Source: Alteromonas_E sp964230255 (GTDB lineage: Bacteria; Pseudomonadota; Gammaproteobacteria; Enterobacterales; Alteromonadaceae). From it: a DNA stretch of 54,970 nt. The stretch covers positions 1 to 54,970 of the forward strand of contig CAXRGW010000017.1 in the NCBI GenBank assembly GCA_964230255.1, in the 5' to 3' direction. Below the pieces are notes generated by a model. That model was given only the letters and a program-made list of their open reading frames with translations, made no database searches and was not told where the DNA came from. Below, in pieces: positions 1 through 9,198 of this stretch. A program made the position numbers and the translations under genes. The stretch's first letter is position 1; every line of letters starts with the position of its first letter.

Positions 1-218
1 GGCACCATATCAGCGTGCTTTTCACTGACTAATACAACACCGGCGTTGGTCGCCAACAAACTGGCTTTGTATTTGGTATTAGTGAAAAACGACAGTTGCT
101 GCTGTGAAGCCGCATCTAGCGTGTTTACCCCGGTAATCACTTGTTGGCCAAAAGCGGGATCAAGGGTGACTTCTGCGCCGACATGTAAGGCAAGCTCGTC
201 AATAGTAAATTGCTGCAT
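1..218 (-). CDS. lpxD: LpxD-like UDP-3-O-acylglucosamine N-acyltransferase, N-terminal part only
   Basis: The reverse strand encodes 72 N-terminal residues that begin MQQFTIDELALHVGAEV and continue with ITGVNTLD and QLSFFTNTKY. This is the usual pattern of the LpxD uridine-binding N-terminal domain (an ITGV..L stretch, then LSF..N.KY). LpxD adds the second 3-hydroxyacyl chain during lipid A synthesis in the cytoplasm. The ATG at 218 has an AGGAAT ribosome site about 5 bases upstream. The left-handed beta-helix catalytic part lies beyond the window edge, so length and activity cannot be judged. It diverges from ettA rather than lying in the bamA-skp-lpxD-fabZ-lpxA cluster, so it may be a second lpxD copy. 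Confidence 0.8.
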   Translation of the reverse strand, partial: MQQFTIDELALHVGAEVTLDPAFGQQVITGVNTLDAASQQQLSFFTNTKYKASLLATNAGVVLVSEKHADMV

Positions 219-344
219 TGGTATTCCTGATAAAAATTTACAGGAGGATTTTAGGGTAATTCGATAAAAGGTGCTAATGAACTGGTCAATTAGGTGGGGA
301 ATTAATTACAATAGCGGCAATTTACACTACAAAAGAGAACATAA

Positions 345-2012
345 ATGTCCCAGTACGTTTATAGTATGCATCGGGTCGGTAAAATCGTACCGCCTAACCG
401 CCACATCCTAAAAAACATTTCGTTAAGCTTTTTTCCTGGCGCCAAAATTGGTGTGTTAGGCCTGAATGGCGCGGGTAAATCAACCCTACTTCGCATCATG
501 GCGGGTGTTGATACTGAAATAGAAGGTGAAGCGCGTCCGCAGCCGGGCATCAACATCGGCTATCTGCCTCAGGAACCACAACTAGATGAAAGTAAAGATG
601 TGCGTGGCAATATTGAAGAGGCCGTAGCTGACGTAGCGCATGCGTTAACACGCTTAGATGAGGTGTATGCAGCGTATGCTGAAGAAGGCGCTGACTTTGA
701 TGCACTGGCAAAAGAACAAGGTGAGCTCGAAGCCATCATACAGGCCAAAGACGGCCATAACCTTGAGAATGCGCTAGAGCGTGCGGCCGATGCCCTGCGC
801 CTGCCGCCTTGGGATGCTGACGTGAGTAAACTCTCTGGTGGTGAGCGCCGCCGCGTGGCACTTTGCCGCTTACTGCTTGAAAAACCCGACATGTTGTTGC
901 TCGACGAACCCACTAACCACTTAGACGCGGAATCTGTCGCTTGGTTAGAGCGCTTCTTGCACGATTATGAAGGCACTGTAGTTGCTATTACCCACGATCG
1001 TTATTTCCTCGACAATGTTGCTGGCTGGATCTTGGAGCTAGACCGTGGTGAAGGTATTCCGTGGGAAGGCAACTACTCTTCTTGGTTAGAACAAAAAGAA
1101 GCGCGATTAGAGCAAGAAGAACGCGCTGAATCTGCGCGTCAAAAATCGATCAAACAAGAACTCGAGTGGGTGCGTTCAAATCCGAAAGGTAGGCAAGCGA
1201 AGAGCAAAGCCCGTATGGCCCGCTTTGAAGAGCTAAACACCGGTGATTATCAAAAACGCAACGAAACTAACGAGCTGTTTATTCCACCAGGTGAGCGTTT
1301 GGGCGACAAAGTCATTGAAGTAAACGGTTTACGCAAATCCTATGGCGACCGTTTATTGATTGACGATATGGGCATGCAAGTGCCGAAAGGGGCGATTGTT
1401 GGCATTATCGGCCCGAATGGCGCAGGTAAATCTACCTTATTCCGTATGATTGCTGGACAAGAACAGCCTGACGCTGGTGATATCGTCCTCGGTGATACAG
1501 TGCAGATTGCCAGCGTTGAACAGTTCCGTGATCATATGGACGGTGCTAACACTGTGTGGAAAGAAATATCCGATGACCAGGATATCATTCGCATCGGCAA
1601 TTTTGAAATCAATAGCCGCGCATACTGCAGTCGCTTCAACTTCAAAGGTACTGACCAGCAGAAGTTTATCAAAGACTTATCCGGTGGTGAGCGCAATCGA
1701 GTGCACTTAGCGAAGCTATTAAAAGCTGGCGGTAACGTACTTCTCCTGGACGAACCAACCAATGACCTAGATGTGGAAACATTGCGTGCACTGGAAAATG
1801 CTCTACTAGAGTTCCCAGGCTGTGCAATGGTTATCTCGCACGATCGCTGGTTCTTAGACCGTGTAGCAACGCATATTCTCGACTACCGAGACGAAGGTAA
1901 AACCAACTTCTTCGAAGGTAACTATTCAGAATACGAAAGCTGGCTGAAAGAAAACTTTGGTCACGATGTGGTTGAGCCACACCGTTTGAAATATAAGAAA
2001 ATTAGTAAGTAA
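345..2012 (+). CDS. ettA: Energy-dependent translational throttle protein EttA (ABC-F ATPase)
   Basis: The 555-residue protein has two ABC ATPase cassettes and no membrane segments, as in the ABC-F family. The first Walker A (GLNGAGKST) is at residues 39-47 and is followed by LSGGERRRV and LLLDEPTNHLD. A charged linker rich in Glu, Lys and Arg follows (about residues 245-310). The second cassette has GPNGAGKST, LSGGERNRV and LLLDEPTNDLD. The start MSQYVYSMHRVGK and the length match EttA (E. coli about 555 residues). EttA binds the ribosomal E site and gates the first peptide bond according to ATP level. It is monocistronic and ends in its own hairpin terminator. Confidence 0.95.
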   Translation: MSQYVYSMHRVGKIVPPNRHILKNISLSFFPGAKIGVLGLNGAGKSTLLRIMAGVDTEIEGEARPQPGINIGYLPQEPQLDESKDVRGNIEEAVADVAHALTRLDEVYAAYAEEGADFDALAKEQGELEAIIQAKDGHNLENALERAADALRLPPWDADVSKLSGGERRRVALCRLLLEKPDMLLLDEPTNHLDAESVAWLERFLHDYEGTVVAITHDRYFLDNVAGWILELDRGEGIPWEGNYSSWLEQKEARLEQEERAESARQKSIKQELEWVRSNPKGRQAKSKARMARFEELNTGDYQKRNETNELFIPPGERLGDKVIEVNGLRKSYGDRLLIDDMGMQVPKGAIVGIIGPNGAGKSTLFRMIAGQEQPDAGDIVLGDTVQIASVEQFRDHMDGANTVWKEISDDQDIIRIGNFEINSRAYCSRFNFKGTDQQKFIKDLSGGERNRVHLAKLLKAGGNVLLLDEPTNDLDVETLRALENALLEFPGCAMVISHDRWFLDRVATHILDYRDEGKTNFFEGNYSEYESWLKENFGHDVVEPHRLKYKKISK

Positions 2013-2023
2013 CAAGCATAGAA

Positions 2024-2050
2024 GCCGAACACAATGTTCGGCTCTTTTTT
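2024..2050 (+). terminator. Rho-independent terminator of ettA
   Basis: Arms GCCGAACA (2024-2031) and TGTTCGGC (2035-2042) form a perfect 8-bp stem with a 3-base loop, followed by TCTTTTTT. It begins 11 bases after the ettA stop codon. Confidence 0.9.
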
Positions 2051-2055
2051 AGGAG

Positions 2056-2442
2056 TTACTCAACCATACAAAACGCGTTCAGTTTATTGCCATCGAGATC
2101 GCGAAAGTATCCTGCATAGAAACCTTTCGTTGCGCCTTCCGGACGAAAACCCGGTTTACCTTCGCAGCTACCGCCTAATTCCAGCGCTTTGGCATACAAT
2201 GCATCGACTTGCGCAGGTGTTTCCAAAACGATGGCAACCATAGTGCCGTTGCCGACGGTGGCAGGATTCTTGTCAAATGGCAGTGTCACTGAAAGCGCAC
2301 ACTCCTCTTGGTTACGCGACCAAGCGATAAAGTAATTGTCTTCTTCCATAAAACGTGCGGCACCAATAGTTGCTAACAGTTCGTCGTAGTATGCGCCCGC
2401 GCGCTGCAAATCTGCAGTACCTAAAGTTACATAGCCAATCAT
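2056..2442 (-). CDS. VOC (glyoxalase/bleomycin-resistance fold) family protein
   Basis: The 128-residue protein begins MIGYVTLGTADLQRAGAYYD and ends with YAGYFRDLDGNKLNAF, the start and end signatures of a vicinal-oxygen-chelate domain. Repeated beta-alpha-beta-beta-beta units and a late Asp-Gly-Asn loop before the C-terminal strand are consistent with this. Members include glyoxalase-like enzymes and resistance or binding proteins; the substrate cannot be told from sequence. It faces a WYL-type regulator across a short gap that holds a perfect inverted repeat, so it is probably that regulator's target. It ends close to the ettA terminator. Confidence 0.85.
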   Translation of the reverse strand: MIGYVTLGTADLQRAGAYYDELLATIGAARFMEEDNYFIAWSRNQEECALSVTLPFDKNPATVGNGTMVAIVLETPAQVDALYAKALELGGSCEGKPGFRPEGATKGFYAGYFRDLDGNKLNAFCMVE

Positions 2443-2490
2443 TTCCTTTCTCCTGTGGTGTGAATGACGGTGGATCCATAATAGACGTTG

Positions 2491-2515
2491 ACTACTGACA
2501 TCTAATGTCAGTAGT
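2491..2515. promoter_or_regulatory. Perfect inverted repeat, candidate operator between VOC gene and WYL regulator
   Basis: ACTACTGACAT (2491-2501) and ATGTCAGTAGT (2505-2515) are exact reverse complements separated by CTA. The repeat sits in the 114-base gap between two divergent genes, 49 bases from one start codon and 42 from the other, where a repressor could control both. That the neighbouring WYL regulator binds it is inference from position. Confidence 0.7.
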
Positions 2516-2556
2516 GTTCGACTAATGTTTAATTCAACTCAACAATTATAAAGTAA

Positions 2557-3282
2557 ATGTCGATGCGCAAATCCGACCGACTAAACGAAATCGTTCACTA
2601 TTTACGCCGTATGCATCATGCTGTAACCGCAGATGCATTGGCGAAACAATTTGAGGTCAGTGTGCGAACCTTGTATCGCGATATACAAGATTTACAAGAC
2701 TGTGGCGTTCCTATTGTCGGTGAAGCCGGGGTTGGTTATTTGATTGATAAACGGTATCACTTACCGCCTATCATGTTCGATGCCGATGAAGTCGAAGCTA
2801 TTGCGCTAGGCATAAGCCTCGTGAGTAACTGGACTGATGAAAATTTTGCGCAAAAAGCACAGAGTGCGTATCAAAAAATACAAGCAACCTTATCTCCAGA
2901 CATGCTGCACGAATTAGCCCAAATCACCACATTTTCGGCCCCCAGTCAGTACAAAATTCCGTGGCAAGTCGACTTTACCGAGATCCGCGAATGCATTCGC
3001 CGCAAGCAATTGATCCAATTTGATTATCGGGCACTCGATAACACCATCACTCAACGCACCATTCGTCCATTGGCACTGACCTCATTTAGCCCCGTATGGC
3101 TATTAACTGGCTGGTGCGAGTTGCGCAATGCCTTTCGCAATTTCCGAATCGATCGGATCAGCAATTTCACCCTGCTTGGTAAGCGGTATAAAGAGGAAAG
3201 AGGTAAAAATTTAACGGCTTATCTGGCAACCATTGAAAAAGAGCAATTGGGCTTTGCTGATGCCAACTGCTCCAATCGCTAG
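2557..3282 (+). CDS. YafY-type HTH/WYL-domain transcriptional regulator
   Basis: The 241-residue protein starts with a DeoR-like winged helix-turn-helix (MRKSDRLNEIVHYLRRMHHA, then ADALAKQFEVSVRTLYRDIQ, about residues 3-48). A WYL-type ligand-sensing domain follows (about 140-215, with IQFDYRAL, RTIRPLAL and WLLTGWCELRNAFRNFRIDR). These proteins are DNA-binding regulators whose WYL domain senses nucleic acid or small ligands. ATG at 2557 or 2563 could be the start; no strong ribosome site separates them. It diverges from a VOC-family gene with a perfect palindrome between them, which suggests local autoregulation. The effector is unknown. Confidence 0.85.
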   Translation: MSMRKSDRLNEIVHYLRRMHHAVTADALAKQFEVSVRTLYRDIQDLQDCGVPIVGEAGVGYLIDKRYHLPPIMFDADEVEAIALGISLVSNWTDENFAQKAQSAYQKIQATLSPDMLHELAQITTFSAPSQYKIPWQVDFTEIRECIRRKQLIQFDYRALDNTITQRTIRPLALTSFSPVWLLTGWCELRNAFRNFRIDRISNFTLLGKRYKEERGKNLTAYLATIEKEQLGFADANCSNR

Positions 3283-3287
3283 AAGGA

Positions 3288-4655
3288 TTAATTCAATGCT
3301 TCTAGCGCTTCCTCGAGCCGCTTAACACCAATCACTTCAATACCTTTGATCGGTGTCTTGGGCTTGTTTGCTAGTGGTACAATTGCACGCTTGAATCCGT
3401 GTTTTGCGGCTTCTGACAGTCGTTCAGTGCCATTGGGTACAGGCCGTATTTCGCCGGCTAAGCCGACTTCACCGAAAACGATTAGGTCACGCGGCAAAGG
3501 ACGATTGCGAAAACTCGAAACCATGGCTGTTAGCAATGCCAAATCAGCGCCAGTTTCACTGACTCTGACGCCACCAACAACATTGGCAAACACATCTTGA
3601 TCATTCATTTGAATATTGCCATGACGATGGAGCACCGCCAGTAACATCGCCAATCGATTTTGCTCTAATCCTACAGCGACGCGCTTGGGGTTATTTAACT
3701 GGGTGTAATCCACCAACGCCTGCAGTTCCACCAGCAATGGTCGGGTGCCCTCCCAAACAACCATTACACTGCTCCCAGGAGATTCCGTATCGTGGCGATT
3801 GAGGAAGATAGCAGAAGGATTTTTGACCTCTTTTAGCCCTTTATCGGTCATGGCAAAAACGCCAAGTTCATTCACCGCGCCAAAACGATTTTTATGGCTG
3901 CGCAATGTGCGGTAGCGATTGTCGCTATCCCCATCTAGCATCATCGAACTGTCAATACAGTGCTCAAGCACTTTGGGCCCGGCTAAATGCCCCTCTTTCG
4001 TTACGTGACCAACAATAAACATGGCGATGTGATTTTGTTTGGCAAAACGAGTTAAATACGCGGCACCCTCCCGAACCTGTGAGACGCTGCCTGGCGCAGA
4101 TTGTACATCAGCCACATGCATTACCTGGATTGAGTCAATCACCATTACCTGAGGCTTGTGTTTGAGCGCCAAATCACAAATGGTTTCGACACTGGTTTCC
4201 GAGAGCAAACTCAATTTGTCATTCGGCAATCCCAAACGGTCCGCTCGCAGAGCAACCTGCTGCAGCGACTCTTCACCCGTTACGTATAGCGTCGTAGTTT
4301 GCTTCGCCAATGCACACATTACTTGAAGCAATAGCGTACTTTTACCCGCACCTGGCGATCCGCCAATCAACATGGCTGCGCCAGGCACAATTCCTCCACC
4401 TAGTACTCGGTCTAATTCAGAGAACGTCGAGGAGAAGCGCGGTAGATCAGACAACACGATTTCATCGAGCTTAGTAATTTGTGCCTGAGTTTGTCCCGCG
4501 TATCCGCTTAGGTTTCGCTGCCCACCTCGCGTTGCTGGAGCGAGGGTAATCTCAGATATTGTGTTCCATTCGCCACAATCGTTGCACTGACCTTGCCAGC
4601 GCGGATACTCCGCACCACAGTCTGAGCAAACAAAGGCTGTCTTACGTTTTGCCAT
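3288..4655 (-). CDS. radA: DNA repair protein RadA
   Basis: The 455-residue protein has all RadA landmarks. A C4 zinc finger is at the N terminus (Cys10, 13, 24, 27) and the RecA-like ATPase has Walker A GGSPGAGKST (98-107). The RadA signature KNRFG is at 255-259, and a Lon-like C-terminal domain contains FGEVGLAGEIRPV. RadA is a hexameric helicase that drives branch migration in recombination. It is convergent with the WYL regulator (5 bases between stops) and diverges from the PilZ gene. The order radA, PilZ gene, serB, ytjB is also known in Vibrio. Confidence 0.97.
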   Translation of the reverse strand: MAKRKTAFVCSDCGAEYPRWQGQCNDCGEWNTISEITLAPATRGGQRNLSGYAGQTQAQITKLDEIVLSDLPRFSSTFSELDRVLGGGIVPGAAMLIGGSPGAGKSTLLLQVMCALAKQTTTLYVTGEESLQQVALRADRLGLPNDKLSLLSETSVETICDLALKHKPQVMVIDSIQVMHVADVQSAPGSVSQVREGAAYLTRFAKQNHIAMFIVGHVTKEGHLAGPKVLEHCIDSSMMLDGDSDNRYRTLRSHKNRFGAVNELGVFAMTDKGLKEVKNPSAIFLNRHDTESPGSSVMVVWEGTRPLLVELQALVDYTQLNNPKRVAVGLEQNRLAMLLAVLHRHGNIQMNDQDVFANVVGGVRVSETGADLALLTAMVSSFRNRPLPRDLIVFGEVGLAGEIRPVPNGTERLSEAAKHGFKRAIVPLANKPKTPIKGIEVIGVKRLEEALEALN

Positions 4656-4853
4656 TAATTCTCTTGTTCAGGTATATTGGATAGTGAAAGTATTTCGCTT
4701 TGTCGCAAAGGGTATATTCAACAAGGCTGCAAAAATTTTGTGCGGCAAACATGGATACGCCCTTGTGTAGAATGTAAATTTGCCGATAAAGATATCATCA
4801 TTTGGTATAACAGCTCCATCACGGAAAGTAATAAAGCGATTAATTAGTTAATA

Positions 4854-7367
4854 ATGAACCCTGAAATCAGTGAATACAGCGATTTAATTGAGCGACTCAA
4901 GCCAATGGTAAATGAACCTGAATTCAATCAGGTTCTGGCTCAAGTCGCCAGTAATTTATCTCGTGACAAACGCTTTCTATTAAAAATGGAACTCAAGCGT
5001 TTAGCTCGCCCCTGTATTCGCGTAATTGATCTTCGCGGCAAAGTCGATGGCGAATGTCAACTATATCAGCACGACGGTCGCCAACATTACCTTGACGACA
5101 TCGCAATTGAAGCATTTGAGCAACAAGTGCGGATCTTTGGTGAATACACATTAGGTGTATATGAGGCTGTGCATCGCACTGAGAACAATCTGAAAATAAT
5201 GCGTGAGGAAGCGATGAACGCTGAACTCAACGCCCCACTTGAGCCCGAAGAAATCGATCCATCAAGTCGATATATTACGCCAACAACTACATTAATGGAT
5301 TATCCCAAACGCAACTATGAACGGATGAATTATGCCGTAGCGTTAGAATTGTTCACTGAACACAACAAGAGTGTTTTGGCCAACAGTATCGATATTTCTA
5401 TTGAAGGGATGCGGGTCAAGCTCAACTCAGATTACGTGTTTAGGCCGAACGAAAAGTTATCGGTTTACTTTCGCGGTATGGAAGCGGAGTTTGCTTTAGA
5501 TAAAAAACACGGTGTCACCTATCAAATCATCGAAATAGACCGAGCACAAAAGGAACAGCGCCTTCGTTTGCAACGCGTTGAAGAGGATAGAAACCCTGCT
5601 TTCGACGAATTCTTGAACCGTTTCATTCACGGCAACAAGCGACGTTACAAAGTCAATATGGACAACACCCTTGATGCTATTCGCAGCAAAACATGTGAAC
5701 AGTATTTTACGCCGCATTTCCCGTCTCTACCGGTTTTTATTGACACTATCGATGATAAATTTATTCCTCGCTACGCGATGATGAACGACAGCAATCGCAA
5801 CATACTCGATTTCTGGACTGACGAAGCAAATAATCTGCGTCTTGGCTTTATGTGCAATCATCAACGCATCGCTGAGTTAGTGGCCCAACCTGTTGGTCAA
5901 CAAATGATGTACGTTTATGTTTTTACACATGTTAATGACGGAAAAGTCTATTTTTACTCTGCCAGCCTCGATGAGCTCAATGCGCATCCCAGTTTACACT
6001 CCGTATTTTTAGGTTTTGGCGCTCGCAAAGTTAGTTGGCGTGTATTTAAATTGCAAATCTCTGACATCATTCCAGAGCAGGCGCATGTGCCGCTTTCCAT
6101 CCCAGATGAAGTCTCTGCAGCAGTGAAGCGACAAAATAATCCACCGGCACCACGCTTAATGGCCCGCCTGAAGAACCTAACACAGTGCTTATTAATCACC
6201 GATATTACTAGTGATATAGGTCAGCAGTGCTATGAGAAATGTAAAATTGAGCGTGGTAAATTAGCAAAACTCAAGGTCTTCGGACACGCGCGTAATAAAC
6301 CTCCCAGTGACATCAAGGTGTTTCGCTTTAAATATTTAGAGCAGCGTGTAGAAAGTCGCTACCAATTGCGTTCAAAAGTTAACTTGAAGTTTGACGACAT
6401 TGAGCTTGAAGGTATAAGCGAAGATGCTTCAGTACATGGTTTACGAATAGAATTAGATTCATTTTTTCATGGCGCGGTTAACAGTCGCGTTTCATTGGCT
6501 TTTCCAGCATTGCAGAAGATTACCAAAAAATACAAACTCGGCAATTTACAGTATCGCGTGATCAATATTAACGCTGAACGCAACATCTTACATTTGAAAG
6601 TAATCAATGAAGAGGGCAATGTTGCGCGGCAATTCTTTGAACAGCTTATCAAACATAATAAAAATCGCCTTAAAGCATTTTCCGATGAAGAAGAGATCCC
6701 CGGTATTGGCCACGCATTGCGTTGCATGTATGCCCAGAACGTTGAAAACATTGCATTCTTTGTGCGCAAAGAACAAGGTAAATATATACCTGACATGGTA
6801 ATCAATCACGGCCAGAATAGTCGGATAGCCAAGTTGGGACAGCAGTTTGCAGATCCCGGTCAATTTAATCTAGAGTTTTTGTATCGTGATCGGAGCAAAG
6901 AATATTCGTTTATTCACGAAGCAATCACACAACTGCGCATAGAGCCTAATCCTCTTCACCGTGAGTTATACATAGCTTTTAATCCCGCCAAAAGTGAGAT
7001 TCGTGAGGCGATAAAACCGCGATTCTCAGAGCAATTCCGCGATCATAATCAACGCGTTAAATTTATTGAAGACGCAATGGCCAACGGCCAGTTCATTGCG
7101 ATTCACGTGTACATGTCGCTGACCGGAAGGCCCGATCTAGATTTGCTTCAATCTGAATTCAACTACGTAAGCGTCTATGCGATACATCGTGCCAAAGAGC
7201 TCGAAGAGCAGTTATGGAGTATTTCGGCGATGGGGAATTTAATTGATATCACCGATGAAGTAATGACTCGTTATAATTTTGGTCGAGAGCAAATTGTTCA
7301 CAACCAGAATGCACAAACTACTCTAGTTGTTGGTGCCGATAACATAGAGTCTTTGTTACGCCAATAA
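4854..7367 (+). CDS. Large PilZ-domain protein with two c-di-GMP-binding motif sets
   Basis: The 837-residue cytoplasmic protein has no signal peptide or membrane segment. Two complete PilZ motif sets are visible. The first is R153-NYE-R157 with D180-I-S182-IE-G185. The second is R498-VES-R502 with D524-A-S526-VH-G529. Both keep the RxxxR and (D/N)xSxxG residues that hold c-di-GMP. The regions between and after (about 270-440 and 620-837) have no motif I recognise. It occupies the place between radA and serB that PlzC (VC2344) holds in Vibrio cholerae, so it is probably an orthologous c-di-GMP receptor affecting motility or surface behaviour. The downstream target is not shown by sequence. 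Confidence 0.88.
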   Translation: MNPEISEYSDLIERLKPMVNEPEFNQVLAQVASNLSRDKRFLLKMELKRLARPCIRVIDLRGKVDGECQLYQHDGRQHYLDDIAIEAFEQQVRIFGEYTLGVYEAVHRTENNLKIMREEAMNAELNAPLEPEEIDPSSRYITPTTTLMDYPKRNYERMNYAVALELFTEHNKSVLANSIDISIEGMRVKLNSDYVFRPNEKLSVYFRGMEAEFALDKKHGVTYQIIEIDRAQKEQRLRLQRVEEDRNPAFDEFLNRFIHGNKRRYKVNMDNTLDAIRSKTCEQYFTPHFPSLPVFIDTIDDKFIPRYAMMNDSNRNILDFWTDEANNLRLGFMCNHQRIAELVAQPVGQQMMYVYVFTHVNDGKVYFYSASLDELNAHPSLHSVFLGFGARKVSWRVFKLQISDIIPEQAHVPLSIPDEVSAAVKRQNNPPAPRLMARLKNLTQCLLITDITSDIGQQCYEKCKIERGKLAKLKVFGHARNKPPSDIKVFRFKYLEQRVESRYQLRSKVNLKFDDIELEGISEDASVHGLRIELDSFFHGAVNSRVSLAFPALQKITKKYKLGNLQYRVININAERNILHLKVINEEGNVARQFFEQLIKHNKNRLKAFSDEEEIPGIGHALRCMYAQNVENIAFFVRKEQGKYIPDMVINHGQNSRIAKLGQQFADPGQFNLEFLYRDRSKEYSFIHEAITQLRIEPNPLHRELYIAFNPAKSEIREAIKPRFSEQFRDHNQRVKFIEDAMANGQFIAIHVYMSLTGRPDLDLLQSEFNYVSVYAIHRAKELEEQLWSISAMGNLIDITDEVMTRYNFGREQIVHNQNAQTTLVVGADNIESLLRQ

Positions 7368-7385
7368 CTGGCCAATAAGTCTCGC

Positions 7386-8513
7386 TTAGCGGCGTAAAAA
7401 CAGCAGAGCAGTATCTAAACCGCGGCGACGAATTGCTACATCAGCGGCAGCCTCAACAACTGGTTTTGCGTGAAAAGCAATACCCAATTGCGCAGCAGAC
7501 ATCATAACCAAATCGTTTGCACCATCTCCCATTGCTAACGTTTGTCCTTTATTGATATGCCACTGTTCAGCTAATTCTTCCACAGTGTCTGCTTTTGCTT
7601 GCGCATCTACTATCTTGCCAACAACTTCACCGCTGAGCTTGCCATCTGCGATTGCTAACTCGTTAGCAACAGCAGCATCTAGCCCCAAGCGCTGTTGTAA
7701 ATGTTCGGCAAAGAAAGTAAATCCACCAGAGGCAATTGCCACTCGCCACTGAAAGTGTTGTAACTGCGCGACCAAACGCGTCAGTCCAGGCATCAATGGC
7801 AACTGTTGCCTCACCTGTTCTAGTGCCTTCACGTTCAGTCCTTTCAAATATGCCACTCGTGAAGTCAAGCTTTGTGCAAAATCTAACTCACCTTGCATAG
7901 CTCGCTCGGTGACTGCTGCTACTGCCTCGCCAGCACCCGCTAGAACTGCAATCTCATCTATGCATTCGCAAGCGATTACCGTGCTGTCCATATCCATAAT
8001 CAGTAAACCCGGTTGAGATACCTTTGGCGCATTTTGAGTAAAGCCGAATTCTAAATCGAATAACTGTAACTGTTTAGCGATCAACTGTTTATTCTCTTCA
8101 CTAGGGTAACTTGGTAGTGCAATCAACAATCCTACGAAGGCATTCTCTAAATCACTCAACGGGTGAACGATGAATTCAGGTGGTACGCCAAAGCCATTTA
8201 CTACAGTCAATATTCGTTCTACTAACGCTAACGTCGGCGCGCAAATGGCTATGTGCAGAAAATCTGCGCTCTGCTCGAGCTCAACATCTATTTTATAACG
8301 CCAACTCCCTTCATGATATCCAAAACTAATCGCACTTCCACCCTCACAAGGTTGCTCGACCAGCGCGCGAAAAACGGCATAACTATTAGCATCAGTTTCT
8401 GAAAAGGGAGGTAGATTCACGAGTAATGTTTCAAAATTTGTATTGGGTGGCGTGAGTCTACCGAATGCGCCAAGAACTGCAAACAACTCTTGGCAATTAA
8501 TCACGATTGACAT
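7386..8513 (-). CDS. serB: Phosphoserine phosphatase SerB
   Basis: The 375-residue haloacid-dehalogenase-superfamily enzyme makes serine from phosphoserine, the last step of serine synthesis. The catalytic motif DMDST is at 174-178 (nucleophile Asp174). ASGGFTFF (motif II Ser) and GDGANDLVMM (motif III/IV Asp) follow. The N-terminal 165 residues are the poorly conserved ACT-like extension found in gammaproteobacterial SerB; at 375 residues it is longer than E. coli SerB (322). It is convergent with the PilZ gene and diverges from ytjB over only 34 bases. Confidence 0.95.
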   Translation of the reverse strand: MSIVINCQELFAVLGAFGRLTPPNTNFETLLVNLPPFSETDANSYAVFRALVEQPCEGGSAISFGYHEGSWRYKIDVELEQSADFLHIAICAPTLALVERILTVVNGFGVPPEFIVHPLSDLENAFVGLLIALPSYPSEENKQLIAKQLQLFDLEFGFTQNAPKVSQPGLLIMDMDSTVIACECIDEIAVLAGAGEAVAAVTERAMQGELDFAQSLTSRVAYLKGLNVKALEQVRQQLPLMPGLTRLVAQLQHFQWRVAIASGGFTFFAEHLQQRLGLDAAVANELAIADGKLSGEVVGKIVDAQAKADTVEELAEQWHINKGQTLAMGDGANDLVMMSAAQLGIAFHAKPVVEAAADVAIRRRGLDTALLFLRR

Positions 8514-8547
8514 ATGGTTTAGTTTTTAAACCAGCGAATGACGTTGC

Positions 8548-9198
8548 GTGGCCGTTAAAACTCACAGTACCTATACCGTTTACAAACGTATAGCTAACCT
8601 TGTCTTGATCCTGATCGGCATCGCGATTAGCGTAAACTTGTGGTGGGTCAGTAAACAGCAAGCTCAAGATTGGTATTCGACCCAAGCTCAACAGCTAGGA
8701 CGTAGTTTAACTCAGCAGAAGGCGCTCGATTTAGTCGCGTCTGTCTCCAGTAAAGATACTGCTGCGATAGAAACTGCCCTATCCCAAGTACTGACTGATA
8801 AACACGTTGTTGCTGGCGCTGTTTACGATTTTCGCGGCAGGCGGTTGGCAAGCCAAGGGTTTGAAGGAGATTTTCTATCTTCATTGCGTGCAGATAGAAA
8901 TACTAGGATTATTTTTGTCGCAGATATTACTCGTTCGCAAGTGGTAGACTCGAGCTTAGAGGATCAATCGACAACAGAATCTCAAAAACAAGTTGTCGGC
9001 TATATTAAATTGCAGCTATCTGAAACAGCCGTAATGGCTCACCACAACCAATACCAACAACAACTCACTAACCAACGCTTAATTTTCATGCTGCTGGCAG
9101 CGCTGGGGGCTTTGTATGTTACTCGAGCGTTTTACAAATTGCGCTTTCGTATTCAACGACGACTGCGTGCAAAACAACGGTTAATGAAACATTCTTAG
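8548..9198 (+). CDS. ytjB: AhpA/YtjB (Smp) family inner-membrane protein
   Basis: The 216-residue protein starts with GTG at 8548. One membrane helix is near the N terminus (about 13-32, containing NLVLILIGIAISVNLWW). A periplasmic domain of about 130 residues follows, then a second helix (about 174-192) and a very basic tail (RIQRRLRAKQRL). This is the two-helix layout of Smp/YtjB, the gene next to serB in enterics and vibrios. Its function is poorly known. The last 18 bases overlap the 3' end of the convergent tatD-family gene. The GTG start was chosen because no in-frame ATG or better site precedes it. Confidence 0.85.
   Translation: MAVKTHSTYTVYKRIANLVLILIGIAISVNLWWVSKQQAQDWYSTQAQQLGRSLTQQKALDLVASVSSKDTAAIETALSQVLTDKHVVAGAVYDFRGRRLASQGFEGDFLSSLRADRNTRIIFVADITRSQVVDSSLEDQSTTESQKQVVGYIKLQLSETAVMAHHNQYQQQLTNQRLIFMLLAALGALYVTRAFYKLRFRIQRRLRAKQRLMKHS

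Noticed and set aside
46..267. Plus-strand open frame of 73 codons
   Set aside because: It is antisense to the LpxD N-terminal domain, which has family motifs and a proper ribosome site.
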